A DNA stretch of 64,000 bases, from positions 55,316,426 through 55,380,425 of the forward strand of contig OY997639.1 of the NCBI GenBank assembly GCA_963921795.1. The letters are read 5' to 3'. This document shows positions 11,972 to 22,429 of the stretch, piece after piece; position 1 is the first letter of the stretch, and each line of letters starts with the position of its first letter. Below the pieces are notes generated by a model. That model saw only the letters and a program-made list of their open reading frames with translations, was not told where the DNA came from and searched no databases. This stretch comes from Nannobrachium achirus. Its lineage: Eukaryota; Chordata; Actinopteri; Myctophiformes; Myctophidae. The translations under genes and the position numbers were made by a program.

Positions 11972-12380
11972 CTCCACGACCGGCTCTGTGTCCGATGCTG
12001 AAGCGAGTAATGTCCTAAGCGTCCTTAACTGGGAGCAAGTGCAGCGCCTTGATGCTATCCTTACGGAGACCATCCCCATCCATGGCCGGGGGAACTTCCC
12101 CACTCTGGAGATGAAGCCCCGGCAAATCGTCAAAGTGGTTCGTAGTCGAATGGAAGAGAAGAAGATTCATGTGAGGGATGTGCGGTTAAATGGCTCTGCG
12201 GCCAGCCACATTCTCCACGGGGATAGCGGACTGGGTTATAAGGACCTTGACCTAATATTCTGCGCAGATATGAAGGGAGAAAGTGATTTTCAGACTGTAA
12301 AGGACATCGTTTTGGACTGTCTTCTGGATTTCTTACCCGACTGTGTGAATAAAGAGAAAATAACGCCTTTAACGTTAAAG
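11952..12380 (+). other. tent5a: tent5a coding exon 1
   Basis: Codes for residues 1-143, ending in LTLK. The exon ends exactly on a codon boundary (phase 0 intron) with the donor AAG|GTACAT at 12380/12381. It carries the GS and DLD catalytic motifs, so the active site is split across both exons. Confidence 0.93.
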
Positions 12381-12696
12381 GTACATACAAACTTTAACAA
12401 CATTTTTCCCCTTCCTTTTTTGTATTAGTATTGTTAAATTTGCGCACAGTTCATATTTAGAGCCCATTACGCACGGCTTGAAATGCAATTAGATTAGTTA
12501 AGTGATAGTAAAATGTTGATTTTCTGTGGTTAAGAGGATTGAGTTAAACCAATTTACAAGGGATCCAGTTCTCAGCCATCTAGATCCTATATTCTAGGGC
12601 AAGTAGCCTATACTGCATGTCCTTTATTGCTGGGGTCAACATCCTATCGTTGCCCATTGAAAAACTAACTAATCTTGTAAACTGAGACAAATCATG

Positions 12697-12767
<71 letters not shown>

Positions 12768-12886
12768 ACAAGAGATGCAACATTAACACTAAGATAAGCT
12801 GTTTTATCTATATCATTATATCATGAAACTTAACATGGGCTAAATATTCTCCATCTTTTTGTTTTTCTCCTCTTGTCACTCATTCT

Positions 12887-12948
<62 letters not shown>

Positions 12949-13727
12949 AGGCATATGTGCAGAAGATGGTGAAGGTGTGCAACGACTCTGACCGCTGGAG
13001 CCTCATCTCACTCTCCAACAACCGGGGTAAAAATGTGGAGCTGAAGTTCGTGGACTCTCTCCGGCGGCAGTTCGAGTTCAGCGTGGACTCCTTCCAGATC
13101 AAGCTGGACTCCCTGCTGTTGTTCTATGAGTGCTCGGAGAACCCAATGGCAGAGACCTTTCACCCGACCATCATGGGCGAGAGCGTGTACGGGGACTTCA
13201 GCGAAGCCTTGGACCACTTGCGCCACAAGGTCATCTGCACTCGGAACCCGGAGGAGATCCGTGGCGGTGGTCTGCTAAAGTACTGCCACCTGCTCGTGAG
13301 GGGCTTCCGCGCGGACTCGGAGCCTGAGATGAAGTTACTGCAGCGCTACATGTGCTCGCGCTTCTTCATCGACTTCTCTGACATTGGCGAGCAGCAGCGC
13401 AAGCTGGAGTCCTACCTTCAGAACCACTTTGTGGGCCTGGAGGACCGCAAGTATGATTACCTGATGACCCTCTACGGGGTGGTCAATGAGAGCACAGTGT
13501 GCCTGATGGGACATGAGAGGCGGCAGACCCTGGGCCTGATAGCCATGCTGGCGGTGCGCGTGCTTGCAGAGCAGAATGTCATCCCCAATGTGGCCAACGT
13601 TACTTGTTACTACCAACCAGCCCCTTATGTAGCAGACGGTAACTTCAGCAACTACTACATAGCCCAGGTACAGCCAGTGTTTGCTTGTCAGCAGCCTGCT
13701 TACTCCACCTGGCTGCCCTGCAACTGA
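11952..13727 (+). CDS. tent5a: TENT5A (FAM46A) non-canonical poly(A) polymerase, two coding exons
   Basis: Coding sequence joins 11952-12380 and 12948-13727, giving 402 residues and a TGA stop. The family are cytoplasmic terminal nucleotidyltransferases that add poly(A) to mRNAs, notably those of secreted proteins; TENT5A is linked to collagen expression in bone. Seen here: the nucleotidyltransferase signature GSAASH at residues 81-86, DLDLIF at 98-103 supplying metal-binding D98 and D100, and the third acidic residue E174 in KNVELKFVD. These align in spacing with D90, D92 and E166 of human TENT5C. GGGLLKY and the C-terminal TWLPCN are also present. Remembered human sequences fit TENT5A better than TENT5B/C/D ([21 protein letters not shown] near the end). 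The N-terminus is a short acidic/Ser stretch; the human protein (about 440 residues) has a longer repeat-bearing N-terminus, absent here. ATG 11952 has A at -3; no upstream in-frame ATG precedes it. Whether this is one of two fish co-paralogues cannot be told. Confidence 0.95.
12702..12764. repeat. (TA)n microsatellite in tent5a intron
   Basis: About 31 uninterrupted TA units, lying mid-intron and likely length-polymorphic. Confidence 0.95.
12889..12946. repeat. (CA)29 microsatellite forming the tent5a splice acceptor
   Basis: Twenty-nine CA units run without interruption into the final A of the acceptor AG (12946-12947). CA repeats are known binding sites for hnRNP L, so the tract could influence splicing; this is inference. 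Confidence 0.95.
12948..13727 (+). other. tent5a: tent5a coding exon 2 (terminal coding exon)
   Basis: Codes for residues 144-402, starting [10 protein letters not shown] and ending YSTWLPCN before TGA at 13725-13727. It contains the third catalytic acid (E174), the RGGGLLKY segment and the conserved [16 protein letters not shown] block. It is markedly more GC-rich than the surrounding DNA. No internal stop or frameshift is seen. Confidence 0.93.
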
Positions 13728-14180
13728 GCCAGTGCTGAGAGAAGTAGGAGGGGAGAGAGTAAGTGTAAGCAGGAGTGGAGTTGCTCAGTCACTCGCTCCA
13801 ATTTGTACAGTTTTGCAGCTGAAGGTTTACAGAATCCCCATCTTAATGTTTTGCATCAAAGCTTGTGTTTTTGTTCATACGTTGAGTATGAAGGGTATAA
13901 AGGTAAAGTTGGCTCTTAGTTCATTTAAGGTCAGTGTTTTAAATCATCAGAACAGAAGAGTTACTGTGAAGACCTAATTTCTTCTCTCGGGCCAATGCTT
14001 CCTGCCATGCCCCAGCCAAGTTTGGCAAAGGCTATTGGGCAATGTGGAATACTGGCTTGATGCAAAACAGTGATGGCCATGAAAGCAAGCAGCAGAATTT
14101 TTACTGACACTTTCCCAGACTGATCGATTCTGTCAAGAACTGATTAGCCAGCATGTTTCAATGGCAGACCAAATAAATGG
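13728..14180 (+). other. tent5a: tent5a 3'UTR, proximal part, with AATAAA
   Basis: This follows the TGA stop. The first canonical AATAAA is at 14172-14177. The family has long 3'UTRs, so the transcript may continue through the 14387-14755 block to later signals (AATAAA near 15528, or a TCAATAAAA near 17017). The end cannot be decided from sequence alone. Confidence 0.5.
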
Positions 14181-14386
14181 CTGCATCAGTGCCCAGCAAT
14201 TGACAGCTGCTACTGCTCTAAGAGAGGAAGAAGCACCCCAGCTTTCTCAGGGTGTATCGCTAGCATCCTCACACACTCCAGATCGGAGTACCAATTGCGC
14301 AGGGGTCACAAAAGAATAGCATATATAGACTCTGCTTGACGTCAGTGGAGCTGAGGAGAGAGTTCATTACCAGTTGTGGATGGCAC

Positions 14387-14755
14387 ATTGGCATCCTAAC
14401 TAGTATTTGGATATTATTGTGGTTGTTTACAGACCAAAGATTTTTGATTGTTTCTAGAAGTAACACCCTTTTTGACAGGGAAAACACTAACTTTATTTGT
14501 ATATGTGAACATGTGTTTTAAGTGCCTAATGTTGCCTCTCTGTAGGCAGAGAAAAAGAATGAGAAGGCCATTATCATTTTTGTGAATTCACCCCACTCTG
14601 TGTATAGCCAGGCACACAAGACAATAGCACCCCAGAGGCTTGTGAATGTATACGTGAAATTATGATTCATGCACAGTCAGTGTTGATGTACTTGGATGAA
14701 AAGGAATATCCTGCAGTTATTGTATTGATTTGAGAGGGGGCATGTCAAATATCCA
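14387..14755 (+). repeat. tent5a-linked block, copy 1 of a 7-kb-spaced duplication
   Basis: From CACATTGGCATCC to GAGAGGGGGCATGTC this is nearly identical to 21409-21790. By eye there are roughly ten substitutions, a few small indels and one extra segment of about 25 bp in the far copy. It starts about 660 bp after the tent5a stop and may be part of its 3'UTR, so it is probably the original. Confidence 0.85.
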
Positions 14756-14764
14756 ATTGACAGG

Positions 14765-15405
14765 TTGTTGGAAGATTTGGGTTTACTTTGCAGATATTTT
14801 GGGATGCCCAAACTCATTATTACACTTACACAACCTGCAAAGGTATTAGCCTGTGCTTTTGCCATGTTACCTGTCAGATTGATATCGTTTCTTTTTCAGT
14901 CCTATCGAGAAGGCAGTGGATGTAGCGTGTCATATTTCAGGGATGACAAGAGGCTAAATCATGGAGTTTCACTCACACACAGTTTCCTGTATTCATTTGT
15001 ATAGTAGTGGTGCTTCTCTTTTGCTCTTCATCTTTGTTCATTAAGCTCACGGTAGACAGAGGAGAGACAGAGAGAGGTGGAAAGACTGCATTCAGAGAGA
15101 CAGAGACAGAGAGCTGATGTGTGTTCCCGTGCTCCCTCGCAGAGTGCTATTTGCCGAGACACCTCAGATGATGGGACGTTATTTGCTGTAGCACCCTAGC
15201 AGGGAATTCCGCAGCTGCTGCTGAAGAGGTTGAACTTTGCTGGGCCGTAGACAGGGTCAGCTTGAGCCCTCCCAAAGCGTTGTGCCATTTGACCTGCTGT
15301 TAGTGCCGATGTTTAATGAGCCCATTTGTCGAAGAGGAATGAAGTGTTGTACCGACGATAAGGAAGACACTGAGCAACAGTGTTAGAGTAAGCAAAAAAG
15401 ACAGA

Positions 15406-15407
<2 letters not shown>
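14765..15407. other. Downstream of tent5a; no further gene recognised
   Basis: May still be 3'UTR or flank. No coding signature. Confidence 0.4.

Positions 15408-15490
<83 letters not shown>
15408..15490. repeat. (TG)n then (GA)n microsatellite
   Basis: TG units to about 15466, then GA units to 15490. An AATAAA follows at 15528-15533 and could be a distal tent5a signal. Confidence 0.93.
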
Positions 15491-15897
15491 TGAGTGAGTG
15501 AAAAAAAAGGACAGTGGGGAAGAGAGAAATAAAACGTCAACGGGTACAAGTGAGGAGATTGAAAGGAAGAGAGAGTCAGTGGGCCTGGAGAGATGGGTGC
15601 AGCTGGTGATGGGGTTCTACCCCCAGGGCCAGTATGCTTTACTGTACAAACATTCTCTATTAGGATGAATTACATCACAACGGTCAATGCTGCAGGTCCT
15701 CCCGTTTTAGGGAAACCGGAACACTCCCAGTTTTAAGCATCTGGTTTAAGCAGTTGCTCTCTGAATGTTGGGAAAATATTAATTAATTGTATGTATTATT
15801 GACACCAGCTTTAGGAGATGTAAGTTGCAAAGAGATTTGCGGGGCTTGTGGGGATCGTGTTTTTCCTCACTTCCAGACCTTTTAAAAGTAACATACT

Positions 15898-15898
15898 G

Positions 15899-15934
<36 letters not shown>

Positions 15935-15948
15935 AAGAAAGAGAGAGA
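15898..15948. repeat. (TA)n/(GA)n microsatellite
   Basis: ATATATATAT followed by a GA-rich run. Confidence 0.85.
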
Positions 15949-16347
15949 TGACATACTTCCCTTTTCCCACCCCTTCTAATTATTTTGCAAATTATACTGC
16001 AACCTCTCGTCAAGATACAGTAAAAAGTAAAAGGGAATAGTAATGCAGAGATGGATATTACTGTTATGTGAGAGGCCGAGCTTATAGGCCCAGAATTCCA
16101 TTCAATTAAATTCTGCATTGCGAAGGGGAATTCTCGTTTCAAAAAAGTATGTCTTCTCTTTATCTTTGCCTCTGATTATACTCCGCTCTGTTGATTTGCT
16201 ATTCTGTTTTCTTTTTCCAACTGACTGTCCGTTTTGATGCTGTCCTGTGGATTTCGCAGGCAATGTATTGTCATTTAAACTCGGTGAAGTCTTAACAGCT
16301 CATCTAGATCTCTAGTCTGCCTGTCAGTTAGCAGAGAATGTGGGTTA

Positions 16348-16732
16348 CAGTGTTGCCAGATGGGAAGTGTTGAATTATCGTACCGGAGGCTCAGAATTAT
16401 CGTATTTGACATGAAACTATCGTACACAGCCAAAAAAGAGAAATCGCCCACATAAAAAAGTAATTTCACCAAAAAAATGCGTCTTTAGTGTAAGAAACAA
16501 CCTTGTTTGAGACTCCTGTGATAAAAACGCATCACATATGCTGTGTGGAGGCAGGAAACGTCCTGGAGCTTACATGAATAAAAGCCTAAAACTGTTCTGG
16601 AAAGACACGACTGGTGTTTTTATTGCTTTCAAGTACAGATCTCAAGTACAGCAGCAAGGGAATTGAGTGAATTCACGCAGAGGGTCAAATTATCGTACAA
16701 ATACGATAATTATCGTACATCTGGCAACACTG
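16348..16732. mobile_element. hAT-type MITE, family CAGTGTTGCCAGAT
   Basis: 385 bp with ends CAGTGTTGCCAGATG and CATCTGGCAACACTG and a perfect 8-bp duplication GTGGGTTA (16340-16347, 16733-16740). The subterminal region repeats ATTATCGTA several times in both orientations, typical of transposase-binding sites. No coding capacity. Confidence 0.93.
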
Positions 16733-17127
16733 GTGGGTTACTGCATTGTCTTGTATGCATTGTCTCAAATGTCCATTTCTGTTCATGCAGTTGTTTAGTC
16801 CTTTACAATCGAACATTGAAAAAAAAAAAAAATGTCTCGTATGTATATTTTTTATGATTGTTATTTTTATAAATGTATCAAACACTGCAGATATTGCAGT
16901 GCTTTTGAATCTGTGATCAGGTTGCAAAGGATACGTTTCAATAGCTTTTTTTTTCCTTTTTTTTGCAGATCTTATATTATGTGTCCAATGGGTCGAAAGG
17001 CAAAGGCTGTTTTCATCAATAAAAAATAATCTGAAAACCAAACACCAATGATCTGAGCTTTTTAAAACTGCAGTAACCAGTGCTCTCCATTACACAACAT
17101 TACAGCATTTACGCAAATCCTCACGCT

Positions 17128-17357
17128 GCGAGGCGTTGTGAGCTTGTAGATCGGCTTGTAGTACAGAGTGAAAGGTATTTTTTTTTAAGTATTGACGGTT
17201 CAAGTGGTTAAATATCTGAAAACACAAATTGATATGATTCCAAAATACACTGATGATTGTGCTGTCAAAAGATGAAACTATATGGAAACAGGTTGTGGAG
17301 GTCCCTGCTTCATCTCTCTCTAAGGGGTCCCTGGCCTGAAAACGTTGAAGACCCCTG
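17128..17357 (-). mobile_element. Truncated hAT-type element, family CAGGGGTCTTCAACG
   Basis: Reverse complement of the first half of the intact copy at 41078-41512, ending GTTGAAGACCCCTG at 17357. A half hairpin (GTTGTGAGCTTGTAGATC) is at about 17134-17152. Confidence 0.7.
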
Positions 17358-17992
17358 CTCTAGCAATTCAGGCGCTTTCAAGCGGGTTTTGCTCAGTGAG
17401 GCAAATCCTGTTGGGGACTGCCAGATCCAACCGGGCCCGGACAGAAACGCATCCAGAACCAGCACACTGCTGCCAGAAAAAGCTGTTGGTGAATGTGAAG
17501 GGATTTGCAGGCCCCCAAAAAAGAGACTTTGACTCTTTTGTGAAGTGAATATATTTGCCTGCTCATCAAATTCTCTGTGTGAGCAACCCACCCCCCCACC
17601 CATATATCCATACAACAATACACCATTGCATTGACTAACGAGGGGCCGGTGCAGTGCCAGTGGAGGGGTGCAGTGCCAGTGGAAGGCCAGCTGTCTCTCA
17701 TGGCTATCTGCTTGAAAGAGAGCTCTTTTCAGCAGAACAGTCTGTCACTGAAGTCATACGACCCATTGTTTTAGATCCAGAGAGACATACTGTAGAGGGA
17801 AATGCAGAGAATGAGTGGTGCACTGCAGTGTATGAGTGAGTCTTATATTTAGCAGCAATGATAAGCGTATTTACAACTGATTAATCTGAGCTGTGAGATG
17901 AGTGATTGACAGGATGATCATGTTACGGTGGAAAAACAATCTACTTCCGTGTACATACATCCTGGGCTGGTCACCATTATGCCTGACCTGTA
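17358..17992. other. No recognised feature
   Basis: Overlapping short open frames near 17250-17700 show no recognised domain. Confidence 0.45.
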
Positions 17993-18000
17993 CCGTAACT

Positions 18001-18342
18001 CAGTGTTTCTCAACAGTTCAGGCTGTGACCCCCCCAAATTATCATATTTGAACTGGGGACCCCTCACCCTGACAAGCATATAGGAGTTGAGGCATTACAT
18101 TTAGTTTAACTCGGTTCCACAGATAAATATTGTGAAAATAGCAGATCTACAAGCTCACAACACCTCACAGCGAGTCTTTCTTAAATTATTTGACAATTTG
18201 GCCAATGTTTCCTGTCTTTTTTCTTTTCTTACCTTTTTTTGTTGAGGTATTAAAAAAGTCTTAAGTCCTCAAATTGTCACTTCACTGACATCTGGGGACC
18301 CCCTCCCGTCCGGAGTCCCAACCCACAGGTTGAGAACTACTG
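18001..18342. mobile_element. hAT-type MITE, family CAGTGTTTCTCAAC
   Basis: 342 bp with ends CAGTGTTTCTCAAC and GTTGAGAACTACTG, flanked by CCGTAACT (17993-18000) and CCCTAACT (18343-18350). A left half of the recurring hairpin lies at about 18131-18172. Confidence 0.88.
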
Positions 18343-19056
18343 CCCTAACTCTAACTACAGGGGCGGACTGGGCATCTGGCATACCGGGCATATGCCCGGT
18401 GGGCCGCTAGGCCAGAGGGCTGGGGGGGCGGAAAAAAATAATAATAATAATAATTGTTTTTTGAAAAAATATTTTCGGGGAGTAGTGAAAGTTACAGGTA
18501 AGGTGAGTGCGATATGAAACGTAATCTTACCATAATCACAGTAATCCTTAATCATTTTCAATCATATTCAAGGGATTTTGGAGAAATGAGACAGACACAG
18601 AGCCCTGCAGAGTGGAGGTGATTGTGTCAGACTCTGTGTCCAGCTGGCAGCTGATGCCAATAAGTAGTAACGGCCCCTTATTATAATGGATCAAAGGAAG
18701 GCAATTATGTCTCTCTGCACTGTCAACTAGCTGCTACAGATGCATACTTTAAGCAGACTGGTTAATTGGTTCTTAACTTATTTTGTTTCAACTTTAAGGA
18801 GTGCATTTCTCATAATAATAACAACTAGCCCTTACCCGTTCAAAGATATGAGCTCTGAAATGATGTGCAGTGTGTGGGTTATGGGGTGTGCACTGTGCAC
18901 ACAGTATATGAGGGATGGAAAGTAACTTTAACTGGTGCTTACATGATAATATGTAGGAGCGTCAATGTAAGAAATACCCGTTTCGTTTAATGGCTACAGA
19001 GATACTGTGTACCGATCTGCATGATTTTTGGACAACATCTGTAACAGGGCCAGTCA

Positions 19057-19089
19057 CCCCCCCCCCCCCCCCCCCCCCGCCTGCACGCG

Positions 19090-19172
<83 letters not shown>
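19057..19172. repeat. Compound C22, (CG)n, (CA)n tract
   Basis: Poly-C 19057-19078, CG units 19085-19098, CA units to 19172. All three parts are prone to non-B structure. Confidence 0.93.
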
Positions 19173-19175
<3 letters not shown>

Positions 19176-19257
19176 TGGTTAAACATGTTGCCTCATGCTA
19201 TATGCAGAATAGATAAGCCTCATGCTAGATGCAGAATAGATAGTAGATACACCATAA

Positions 19258-19560
19258 AAATGCTAATATACAGCAAACGATTTGTGAAAGTGACAAACGG
19301 GCTTCACAGTTATGTTAGGTGTGTGTTCATATGCTAATGGTGATGCGATTTCAGATCAATTGCTCCAGCCACTGAGGAGAAACGCTGTTTCAGACAGACA
19401 GATTTTTGGAAAAATGCTAATATACAGCAAACGATTTGTGAAAGTGACAATCGGGCTTCACAGTTATGTTAGGTGTGTTCATATGCTAATGGTGATGCGA
19501 TTTCAGATCAATTGCTCCAGCCACTGAGGAGAAACGCTGTTTCAGACAGACAAATTATAT
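19258..19560. repeat. Tandem duplication, about 155-bp unit, two copies
   Basis: Unit from AAATGCTAATATACAGCAAA to CTGTTTCAGACAGACA, at 19258-about 19412 and about 19413-19560. Only a few differences are seen by eye, so it is recent. Confidence 0.9.
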
Positions 19561-20036
19561 GTTTGATAATGGTGGTATAAGAGCAGCAACAACACTAGTT
19601 ACTAGTGTCAACCTTTTCTCAACCTTTTTTCTGCCAGGGCACACATTGCCAAAAGATCCCAGCTTGCTAATGCTAAGTTGTTATTTGCCAATGTCATGTT
19701 CATACTCCCCTTGTTGGTGAGAACTGTACGCTAACTTATACAATTTATGGATTGTGTAGTTGCCTGTGGGTTGTGTAGTTATCATTTATGTTGTTCTGTA
19801 AAAGTTGTGGTATTAAGAGCTTGTGTATTTGTATGTGCCTCGACCGGATGAGTCGGTAGAGTAGCCTATCTGCGCGCGCGCTGGTTGTGGGGGGGCTGGT
19901 CTGGGCTAAGATGCCAGGGCTGAATTTTAGTCCCAGTCCGTCCCTGTCTAACTATCCCTAATTGCTTAAGAAAATACTTCCTGATGAAGGTGGTTGTCAA
20001 ATGATTCGTTCCTTGTGTTTGTCGGCACGTCTGAAC

Positions 20037-20443
20037 TAGGGATGGGACGATACGTGATATTATCGATTATCGTGATAAAAAACACTCACGATAATCGTGT
20101 TGTGGAGATTTCATTTATCGTGATATCGTCCTCTGTTATGCACTGGGATCAATTCACCTTTTATTTGCCAAGCTGCATATCCGGTACCACTTAAACCCTC
20201 TATAATTGGTAAAAGCTACTTATAATATACATACTTGATACAGTCTTTTTTTTCATTCTCTATCAATGTCTTTGCCAAAAAATAGCAGATCTACAAGCTC
20301 ACTGTGTGCTTGTAGATCTGCTATTTTTTGGCAAATGTTCCACCCCAGGATAATGGATTTTGATTATCGCGATAATATTGTAAATTGCGATTTCTTTTGT
20401 CACAATAATCGTGATATGAAAATGTCATATCGTCCCATCCCTA
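20037..20443. mobile_element. hAT-type MITE, family TAGGGATGGGACGATA
   Basis: 407 bp with ends TAGGGATGGGACGATA and ATCGTCCCATCCCTA and a perfect 8-bp duplication GTCTGAAC (20029-20036, 20444-20451). No transposase. Confidence 0.94.
20271..20335. repeat. Perfect hairpin (28-nt arms, 9-nt loop)
   Basis: Arms 20271-20298 and 20308-20335 are exact reverse complements, from TTTGCCAAAAAATAGCAG inward to ACAAGC. It lies inside the hAT element 20037-20443. Confidence 0.95.
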
Positions 20444-20451
20444 GTCTGAAC

Positions 20452-21299
20452 CCCACAAGAAGCTAAACAGATTAGCACCTATATAATTATAATACGCACA
20501 GATAATTATAATGTGCAAACACATTATAAAAAAAAAAAGCCTCATGATAAAGTTACTGGCACAACTTAATTTGAAATACACCATTCAGACATTGGCATAC
20601 TGTACATCAGAATTTACCGGAGCCAAGCCGAAAAAAAAAGAAAAAAAAAAGGTATCTGACCTCAGACTTTCATGAATATCAGTACAGTGTTCAGCTTGCA
20701 GTACTGTAAGTAGCGGATTTCACAATTATAAAAGGATAATAGTGAATAAAATGAAAGGAAGGAAGAAATATGTCCTGTCAAATCCTAATGTCAATATCCC
20801 AAACCTGCTGATCTCGTGAATTGAAGTGTCCATTACTGTGACTCTAACTGCTAAACCCCCGTCCTGAGTAGAATACTAAACTCCCTCCCCAAGGGCTTAA
20901 ACTGAACTTAAGACAAACTTTGCACGTCACTGCATTAGTGTTGTTGGGGGAAAACAATAGAAAAAAATGTTCTCACATCTCTTCTCTCAGTAACATATAG
21001 TGTTCACATGTACCTGTAACCTGTGGTATCAAATATTCCTGAATACTCAAAAGAACAATAAAAGAGAAACCAGACACTGAAAGAGTTACATATACTGTAT
21101 AACAAGGTCAAGAGGGTATTCCTCAGTGAGAGCCATTGCGCTGCTATTACTACAACCGCAACAAGATGTTGTCGCTGATGTCAGAGGATTTGTAATCTTG
21201 CACACCTACAGTAATTCTATAGCTGAAGCACACAGAGGCCAATGATATGACAGTGAGTTAACATTAAGATAAGATAAACCTTGGGGAGGGGGTATTGTT
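20452..21299. other. No recognised gene; A-rich low-complexity near 20530 and 20630
   Basis: Single-copy-looking AT-rich DNA. Confidence 0.45.
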
Positions 21300-21400
21300 T
21301 GTTATGTGAGTGCCTTATTGTCTTGGTTATCATATTAGGCTGTGTAAGGAGCTATCGTGAGTTAGGTCATAAGGTTCCTCTTATTTATGTATAGAACCAT
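21300..21400 (+). repeat. Partial LTR-like fossil (5' part only)
   Basis: Begins TGTTATGTGAGTGCC and closely matches the first 100 bases of 21828-22115. It flanks copy 2 of the duplicated block on the left. It looks like a relic with no coding part. Confidence 0.5.
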
Positions 21401-21408
21401 AAATACAC

Positions 21409-21790
21409 ATTGGCATCCTAAATAGTATTTGGATATTATTGTGGTTGTTTACAGACCAAAGATTTTGATTGTTTCTTGAAGTAACACCCTTTTTGACTAG
21501 CCTCGTACCCGCCCTCTTCCGGAGGGAAAACACTAACTTTATTTGTACATGTGAACATGTGTTTTAAGTGCCTAATGCCTCTCTGAGAAAAAGAATGAGA
21601 TGGCCATTATCATTTTTGTGAATTCACCCTACTCTGTGTAGCTAGGCACACAAGACAATAGCACCCCAGAGGCTTGTGAATGTACTGTATACGTGAAATC
21701 ATGATTCATGCACAGTCAGTGTTGATGTACTTGGATGAAAAGGAATATCCTGCAGTTATTGTATTGATTTGAGAGGGGGCTTGTCAACTA
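21409..21790 (+). repeat. Copy 2 of the tent5a-linked block
   Basis: Same orientation and order as 14387-14755. It carries an extra stretch after CCTTTTTGAC that contains TACCCGCCCTCTTCCGG. It lies between two direct repeats of about 100 bp (21300-21400 and 21828-21930) that match the start of an LTR-like sequence. Confidence 0.85.
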
Positions 21791-21827
21791 TTCAAATAAT
21801 GTATGAGTGTGGAGTAATGTTTGTATT

Positions 21828-22115
21828 TGTTATGTGAGTGCCTTATTGTCTTGGTTATCATATTAGGCTGTGTAAGGAGCTGTCGTAAGTTAGGTCATAA
21901 GGTTCCTCTTATTTATGTATTAGAACCATTGTCTGAATAACTCTGCTTTTGGCAGAGAACTATTCTTGATCACCAATCAGAGGGTATAATGTACTTCTCC
22001 TGTGAGCTGTGAGCTCATGCAATAAACTTCTATCTCACACTGGTCAGATCCCGGGGCCGATCAGATGTCTCACCAGTTTGCCTCACCATCCTGATTGATC
22101 CAGAATTTCTCAACA
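21828..22115 (+). mobile_element. Solo-LTR-like fossil, about 288 bp
   Basis: Starts TGTTATG and ends CTCAACA, short imperfect inverted ends of TG...CA type. Inside are a TATA-like GGGTATAATG, a CCAAT box and an AATAAAC signal in the order expected of an LTR. No internal coding region is seen next to it. Family is uncertain; it may be LTR-retrotransposon or retrovirus derived. Confidence 0.45.
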
Positions 22116-22429
22116 TAAGCATAAATGAGTCTGTCAATAGTGAATATTAAAATGAATATAGACTAATATGTAGCGTCAATTGGCAGTGAATATCAAGATG
22201 AATATACAGTATATCAAGAAATATGTACTTTCTATCAACACTATCAACAATGACTTTATGAATTAATATAAGTAAAAAAGTCACTCAACAGGCATCTGTC
22301 AATTTTCTGTAACATACATAGTAGTAGTCCATGTGCAAGGGGTTCTCAAAGGGACTCTCTAGGTTCCTTTAGGGGGGTCTAAATTGACCCTTACAAGTCT
22401 GTAACTCTGACAGTATTCAACCAAATGGA

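Larger units (their letters stand above)
12381..12947 (+). other. tent5a: tent5a coding intron (567 bp, phase 0, GT-AG)
   Basis: The intron starts GTACAT and ends CACACAG. It holds a (TA)n tract and a (CA)29 tract, the latter touching the acceptor AG. No AG dinucleotide is seen between about 12795 and 12946. Branch-point-like sequences are CTCAT at about 12879-12883 and TTAAC near 12828. A T/C-rich stretch (about 12855-12888) lies upstream of the CA tract rather than next to the acceptor. Confidence 0.9.
18358..19946. mobile_element. Long non-autonomous hAT-type element, family CAGGGGCGGACTGGG
   Basis: 1589 bp with ends CAGGGGCGGACTGGG and CCCAGTCCGTCCCTG and a perfect 8-bp duplication TCTAACTA (18350-18357, 19947-19954). 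No transposase frame recognised. It carries a C22/CG/CA microsatellite and a 155-bp tandem duplication. Confidence 0.92.
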
